Source: Himantopus leucocephalus (Eukaryota; Chordata; Aves; Charadriiformes; Recurvirostridae). Taken from it: DNA of 64,000 nucleotides. The stretch lies in contig RSEF01000002.1 in assembly GCA_003993805.1 (NCBI GenBank), positions 95,063,245 to 95,127,244 of the forward strand, read 5' to 3'. Below the pieces are notes generated by a model, which did no database searches, was not told the origin of the DNA, and saw only the letters and a program-made list of their open reading frames with translations. Below are positions 58,518 through 64,000 of the stretch, in pieces. How positions within the stretch are numbered: the first letter of the stretch is position 1; each line of letters opens with the position of its first letter. The position numbers and the translations under genes were made by a program.

Positions 58518-61500
58518 CTGCGAAATGGCATTGTCCCTCGGGCAGAACTGCCACACCATATGGGCTAGGGAAACCTGGAGATGTTCAAGGTTGCCTAGAA
58601 ATACACAGTTTCAGGGGAATCAGACTTGGTTAACTACGTTGTCACTTTATGGTGGCCAAAAAGGGAATCTGGATCTGTCTGAACAGAATCTCTTTGTAAG
58701 CAAATAATTCTGGGTGAAGTAGTGTTATTGTTCTTGTCCAGACCCAGTCAGCAGGGCTCAGAAAGGCTGCCTTGCTACTTTTCTCCCTGTTACACCCAGT
58801 AAGAAGAATCACTTTCTCTTTCAGTAGCAATTTCCTATAAGGGTAGCCTGCACAGTGTTCCTTATTCATTCCTATCTGTTTAGCTAAAGAGGAGGAGCAG
58901 TCCGTCTCTGAACGGTCTTAATATATCCACACTAAAAGCATAAACAAGCCTAATGCCAATGACGGCACTATGTTGAATGGAGATCAAAGCTGCTGCAGGT
59001 CACTTGGTGAAATGCAAGATGAACTTAATGTGTTGAACTGTTCCTCAAAAGCTCTGCAGAAACCCTTCTAGACTCTTTGCTTTACCAAATGGGGGAGCGA
59101 TGGCTTAGATTACCAATGCCACTTTTTCTGGTCAGACTGCAGTGCAGAAACTGTTGCCCACTTGTTGCTGCGCAAGTTACTAATTTGACATTCAGCAACT
59201 CTTTGAAAGGAGGCAAGCTTGGAAGTGTTGATTCCTAATATGAGCTAAGTAGGATGATGAACAGCGCCACCAGGTATGTGAAAAACACCAGGAAAATTGT
59301 TTTCATGAATATTTAGACCTCTGAGGAGGACTCTTATAGACCCGCCCTCTTCCATGCACTTACCTTGCTAAAAGCCATACTGGAGGCACACCTGGTTTCA
59401 TCAGCTCCATGGCATGGGCCCAGCTGTGACCTGGAAGCAGTGTTCTTCTGTGAGCAAGGACAGCTGCTTCTGCCTTCAGCCACACCTGGTCATTAGTGAG
59501 CTGTTTTGTAGCTCTAACCATAAAGCATTGAAGTTTATTTAGTGACAGCGATGTTTAATTTCATGCAGGATTGCTTCAGAGTTGGCAGTTCAGCGTCACT
59601 GGCTAGAACAGGGGTGACACAGGTTTTCTTGTGTTTCCAGAGAGGAGCACCTAGTGTGAGACCAGAGCGTTAAAGGCATAGAAGAAAGGGGAGTTAGGGG
59701 AGAAGAGAACTGGGAGGAAGAAAAGCACTTTGAGTTTATTCCCTGCATTACAGGCAATGTTCACGAAATATCCACCGCTTGAACTCTGAGTATGTGGTCA
59801 GAATTTCCTCTCACTTCTGAATGACCTACTGTGCAAACATTGACTTGTTGACGTATAATAGCTGCCTTCAAATAGGATATTATTCTGCACTTTAAAATAA
59901 CCTAAAACTCATTTGAAATAGCCAGGTTAATCCCTATCACCTGTGAGTGAGGAATAAAAAATAAATTATTCACAACCCATTACTTCCCTAGTAAAGTTCC
60001 ACAGATTTTTGCAACTGTTAATGCGGCTGGAATCAATTAGACTGCTGTGCCATTCTTTTAGGGTCTTAAAGTATTTAACATTTAAGTTTGGGCTTAAACA
60101 TGGACAGTGGCATACTTTTCCCAGTACGAATTCACAGCACTACGAGGGTTGATTTTTAAGGTGTTTTGGACCAATAAAGACTTGTTTAGAAAATAAACCC
60201 ATAAAAGGCATAAAGGAGAAAAAAATTCCATTTAAAGAAGAGGGATGGGTTACATGGGGTTTGATTTTGGCTTAAATTGTACCAAGTGAGCTGGTATGAA
60301 TGATGAGATGTCAGTATATTTACAAAGTTTACTGGAAAAAAACAACTGCATCTGGTTAGTTTATATGACACAAGAGTAACACAGGTCATACTTGTACAAC
60401 ACCAAAATCCTTCTGACATGAAGCAGCATTAATTGAACCTGTTTCGGTTAAAATTGTAATTCTTTACATTTAAAGAAATGGCAAACAGAAGCGCATTACT
60501 GAGTGAAACAGTCACTCCTGGTATTCCCCCTGCACTGTCATCGGGGCTGGGTCACCCACAGGCAGGTTTTCCACCTGCCAACAATTAAGTGCTTCTTCCT
60601 GTAAACTGCATAAGCCCTTTGGAAAGAGATGTCCTCATAACCTGTTTTTCAGCTTTTCGGTGTGTGTTGGAGGTAGGCAGGAGCCTGCTTAGGAAAACAT
60701 CTTCTTGAACAGGGAGGGCTGAAGGGTCAATCATTTCCCCAGAAAGGGGTGGAGAGGTGGTGGGAAACAGTTTGCTTTGTAGTTAGTTAGAGGTAATAGA
60801 AATTCACACAATTTTTCCTTTGAGATTTTTTCCTCCTTCTTGGAGGTGACTCTACAAGCTAACTGACCTCTCTGGCACGGCATGTGCTAGAGAACGGGCA
60901 TACTTAATGGTTTCAAGCCTTCTCTTGGGCATGTTCACTAGTAAGGTGGACTTCACGGTTATCGAGAGGGTCTCTGCTAAACCACCCTTTTGTCATGAGG
61001 AAAATACTTCACAGGCAGCCCTCTGAGGCCACTAGGTCTACTACTGGCTTTTCTCCACCATTCCTGACCTCTCTGCTTCCATCTGTTCTCCAAAATGTGC
61101 TTTTGAGAGGTGAAAATGGATACTTTTGTCTGTGTATTTTGCTGTCAGTGATCACAGTAACAGCTGATCCCACAGCATTTAAAACATGATGATGCCAGTT
61201 GTACATTTAACAGCCTTCGAAGCCACTATTAGGACTTTTCTTTTGCCAACGAAAAGAACATAAATGCTTGTCAGACAGCTTTGGAATCAGGTGTGTAATG
61301 TGCTGGATCTGAAAAGAAAGCGTTTCATTTTCAGCCCTGTCAGCCAACAAAGCCAGGCTGAGCTTTTCCAGTCCTTCATACCCCAGAAAGGTATTACACT
61401 GAGCTAGCGACTGGCCTTGGAGAAGGAAGGAGTGAAACCCAAGAGCAGAGACTGACACTTTGCATGACCCTGGCTCGATGGAGCAGCTAGTGTGCATCAG

Positions 61501-61954
61501 CTCTGCCAATAGCTGCAAATGGGTTCCTCTGGAGCCAGCTCCTTGCTTCATGTGTCACATAAGATTATAACCATAACTAAACTAAACTTCAACAAGTTAG
61601 GATTTTTGGAAACACTTTTGATTCGCTCCTTTACCCTGTGAAACCCTATTGCTGTTACTGCTGGAGAGAATCCAGTAGTTGTCCAAGCAAGAGTTCTGGC
61701 TTATTTTCTAATTTATTCCCAATCATCTTGGTTTCCTTTGGTTTATCTTGAGAAGGGAGAGGAAAGTAATGCTCACAGGTGCCAAAGCACCTCAGCTTCT
61801 GGAGGGCCAAATAACTTCCATGACTCCTGTTACTTCTCTTGGAGAAGCATGAAAGAGTGGGGTGGTTGTGGGGAAGAGAGGTTCTGGCCAGGTAGCCTGT
61901 GTGCTACCAGAATAGACAGCAGATAGCAAGAAGGCAAGAGAGAGGAGTGGGCAG

Positions 61955-62110
61955 CTGTCATGAGCATCAGCCTTTTATGGGGGAGAGTAGTGAGTGGATG
62001 GAAAGGGAAGGGAAGAACAGTGTATTTTGTGATGGTGGGAGAGGAAGGACACAGGCAAACGTAGATGTGGGGAGCAAGGTGGGAGCTCGGGGTAAGCAAG
62101 GGAAAGGAAT
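61955..62110 (+). repeat. GA-rich (purine-rich) stretch
   Basis: Repeated GGAAGGGAAGG, GGGAGAGGAAGG and GGGAAAGGAATGGG words without a fixed unit. Strong strand asymmetry. Confidence 0.6.
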
Positions 62111-63757
62111 GGGAGGTGGCATTGTCTGGTCAAGAAAACATGACTTTCATTGAAGTTATTTGTCTGTCTTCTAGTGCTACCAGAGCCAAGTCATCCTAGT
62201 ATGTTTTCTCCTAAAAATTTTGAAGATTCCCCATTAAAACTCCCCAAGAAATTTATCTCACAGAGACACCAAGACTTCCGGAGTAGTGACACTCACCTGC
62301 CAGAACTCCTACATTTTCTTCTGTAGACTTTCACTCCATGTGCTGGACCGCTTATCCCATGGTCCTTACCTGAGAAAGACTTGACCCTTTTGAATGTGTC
62401 GAGTAAACACTTCTAGATTTGGTAATCAATTATTGATTCCCCCCAAATTCATAATGTCCAGATGCTTTTCTGTAATGCATTTTAGTGTTGCCCGTAAGAT
62501 AACACTGAAAAAGTGGGTGTTGATCTCTCAAGGTCTTGGCTCAGTCACTTTACCCCAAATAGTCCCTGGTGCATTAGTCTGTGCTGATGGCTTCCATGCG
62601 GGTAAAGTCTCTTCATCAGATAAAGCAAGTGCAGAAGCTGGGTGTTAGCTCCTGTCCCTCGTTGACAGGCCATGGCTAGAAGGACACCCTATTGGATGTG
62701 TGCACGGCAGGAGCAATAAGCAGCAAAATGAGAAGTCACATAGGGGGAATAAAGTGATGTTTGCCCTCAACTTATGGTGCAGCACTGAAACACCGTGTAG
62801 CTAGATCATGGGCTGCCTGCCTGGGTTCTCACTGCTTCTGCTTCAAGGTCTTCCAGCACCTCAGCACTGTTTGTAACACTTCTGCCTGGGCTTTATAAAT
62901 AAAACTGTTCTCTGATCTCTCAGATTTTGGCACCTTTTTAAACTTTTTTCTTTTATTTTTATATTCCTAACAGATTAGCATTGCCGTCATTTTTAACCAT
63001 GATTCCTGAAGGTAAAAAATCTGGTTTTATTAGGGTAAATGCCAGAACAACTTGAAAGCTCAGATGTTTGTGATGGGTTCTTCCAGCACAAACTCATTTT
63101 GAAGAGCATGGAGGCTGGTGAGAGTAGCTGTCTCTCATTTTCTGTCAGCTGCAGAATCCCATTGCAAAGATGTTGTAACAGGCAAGGACAACAAGAGAGG
63201 GAGGTCATCCCTTGGACAAAGAGAGTGTTAAATGTTTCCAGACACCATATAACTGGCAATTCCAGATACTGTTTGCAATGACTGCTTAGAGTGACAGCTA
63301 TGATGCCACCATGGTAAATAAAAGCAGATGCATCTAATCATAAAGCTACTATGTCTGCTCCAGGAGGGTGACCACAAACACTAGAGCTTCTTTCTAAGCA
63401 TGGTATCCTAGTAACAGACAGTTAATAAGTTTCTTTTACCTAACTGAAAAACAGGCATCACCAGTTAACAAACATTTTATGAGACTTGTTTTAAGGGTCT
63501 TTCCTTTATTTCAACATGCTCTTCCTATGTAAGTGAAGGGGAGAATATAATGGAATTGACTTTCTAGCACATTTTAGGCTGAGAAATATAGAGGATGGAA
63601 GAAGCATGTATATGTGCTTGTACCTGGAAACTAGGTAAGCCATTTCTCAGCTGGTTGGTTCAGGTTAGCAACTAAACAACGTTATAGGGACAGGGGTATA
63701 TCGTGAACAACCTCCTCCAGACTGAAGGTTGCTTTTCCTGCTCTGTATATGTTTGTC

Positions 63758-63763
63758 AATAAA
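63758..63763 (+). terminator. candidate polyadenylation signal
   Basis: AATAAA followed about 22 bases later by a GT-rich element (TGTGTTTGTGTGAG, 63787-63800), the canonical arrangement for vertebrate cleavage and polyadenylation. No coding region is visible upstream, so if used it would serve a 3' UTR or a noncoding transcript. AATAAA alone is common in AT-rich DNA. Confidence 0.3.
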
Positions 63764-64000
63764 CACAAGTTGTGCATTAAAAGGCCTGTGTTTGTGTGAG
63801 TTTTGGGAGAACAACACCGGCATGGATTACATATTTTTAAAAAGAGCCATCTCTATAAATAAACAAACTGAAAATTTAATTTAGAGAAGACTCAAATGAT
63901 GATAGGTATGGTATCAAACCTCTACTGTAAGGACACTGGAATTCATTCAAGTGATCGAGGAGTAATTAATCTTGTTTCAATGAATAAAATAGTCACGCTT

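Larger units (their letters stand above)
54621..64000. other. unique sequence, no recognised gene
   Basis: More than 9 kb to the window end. Contents: pyrimidine tract (55365-55420), TA/CA microsatellite (55742-55833), a 52-bp direct repeat pair (56228 and 57401), the longest open frame of the window (57941-58633, 230 codons, no recognisable domain), a candidate minus exon (58439-58517), a GA-rich stretch (61955-62110) and a possible poly(A) site (63758). The 114-codon minus frame at 61207-61551 and the plus frame at 56949-57293, with a K/R-rich start, match nothing I know. Confidence 0.5.

Noticed and set aside
1..64000. tRNA, rRNA or mitochondrial insert
   Set aside because: Scanning for B-box-like GGTTCGAATCC, conserved rRNA words and mitochondrial-like text found nothing convincing; a tRNAscan or BLASTN run would settle it.

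Overview
The window is vertebrate nuclear DNA, almost certainly from a bird. The main evidence is at least six pieces of CR1, the non-LTR retrotransposon that dominates avian genomes. Several end in the typical 'TCATAGAATCATAGAAT' tail and carry decayed reverse-transcriptase reading frames with the C-terminal WNRLPRE-type motif. One solo LTR begins TGTCCTGG and ends CATGACA, a form I recognise from avian endogenous retroviruses. The DNA is AT-rich and CpG-poor, with very short open frames, no operon-like packing and no rRNA or tRNA gene that I could see.

Layout: 1-504 CR1 (minus), cut by the window edge; 4760-5033 CR1 (minus); 10076-10458 old CR1 (plus); 20336-21069 solo LTR with a perfect 5-bp target-site duplication; 22342-22441 a 100-N gap whose right side is CR1; 27001-27612 CR1 (minus); 28826-29100 a second CR1 subfamily (minus); 45814-45866 a CR1 tail (minus); 50426-50464 a second LTR terminus in reverse orientation, ending at a lone N; 53540-54620 a heavily decayed CR1-like relic (plus). 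The rest is unique, intergenic or intronic sequence with short simple repeats, a few old palindromic repeats and TAAT-rich patches.

No complete protein-coding gene can be recognised. A few open segments flanked by good splice-site matches are listed as low-confidence candidate exons on both strands: 9200-9287, 38390-38501 and 48426-48574 on plus; 17418-17485, 46664-46804 and 58439-58517 on minus. I could not identify a family for any of them, and they cannot all belong to one gene. Splice decoys are common at this scale, so most are probably false.

Five lone Ns (4157, 7792, 15846, 17558, 50425) look like contig joins. At 7792 and 15846 the flanks are near-identical tandem copies, which suggests unmerged contig ends rather than real duplications. 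I found no convincing new biological system. The best leads are the LTR pair, the assembly joins, a 52-bp direct repeat at 56228 and 57401, and the two best exon candidates (46664-46804 and 48426-48574).
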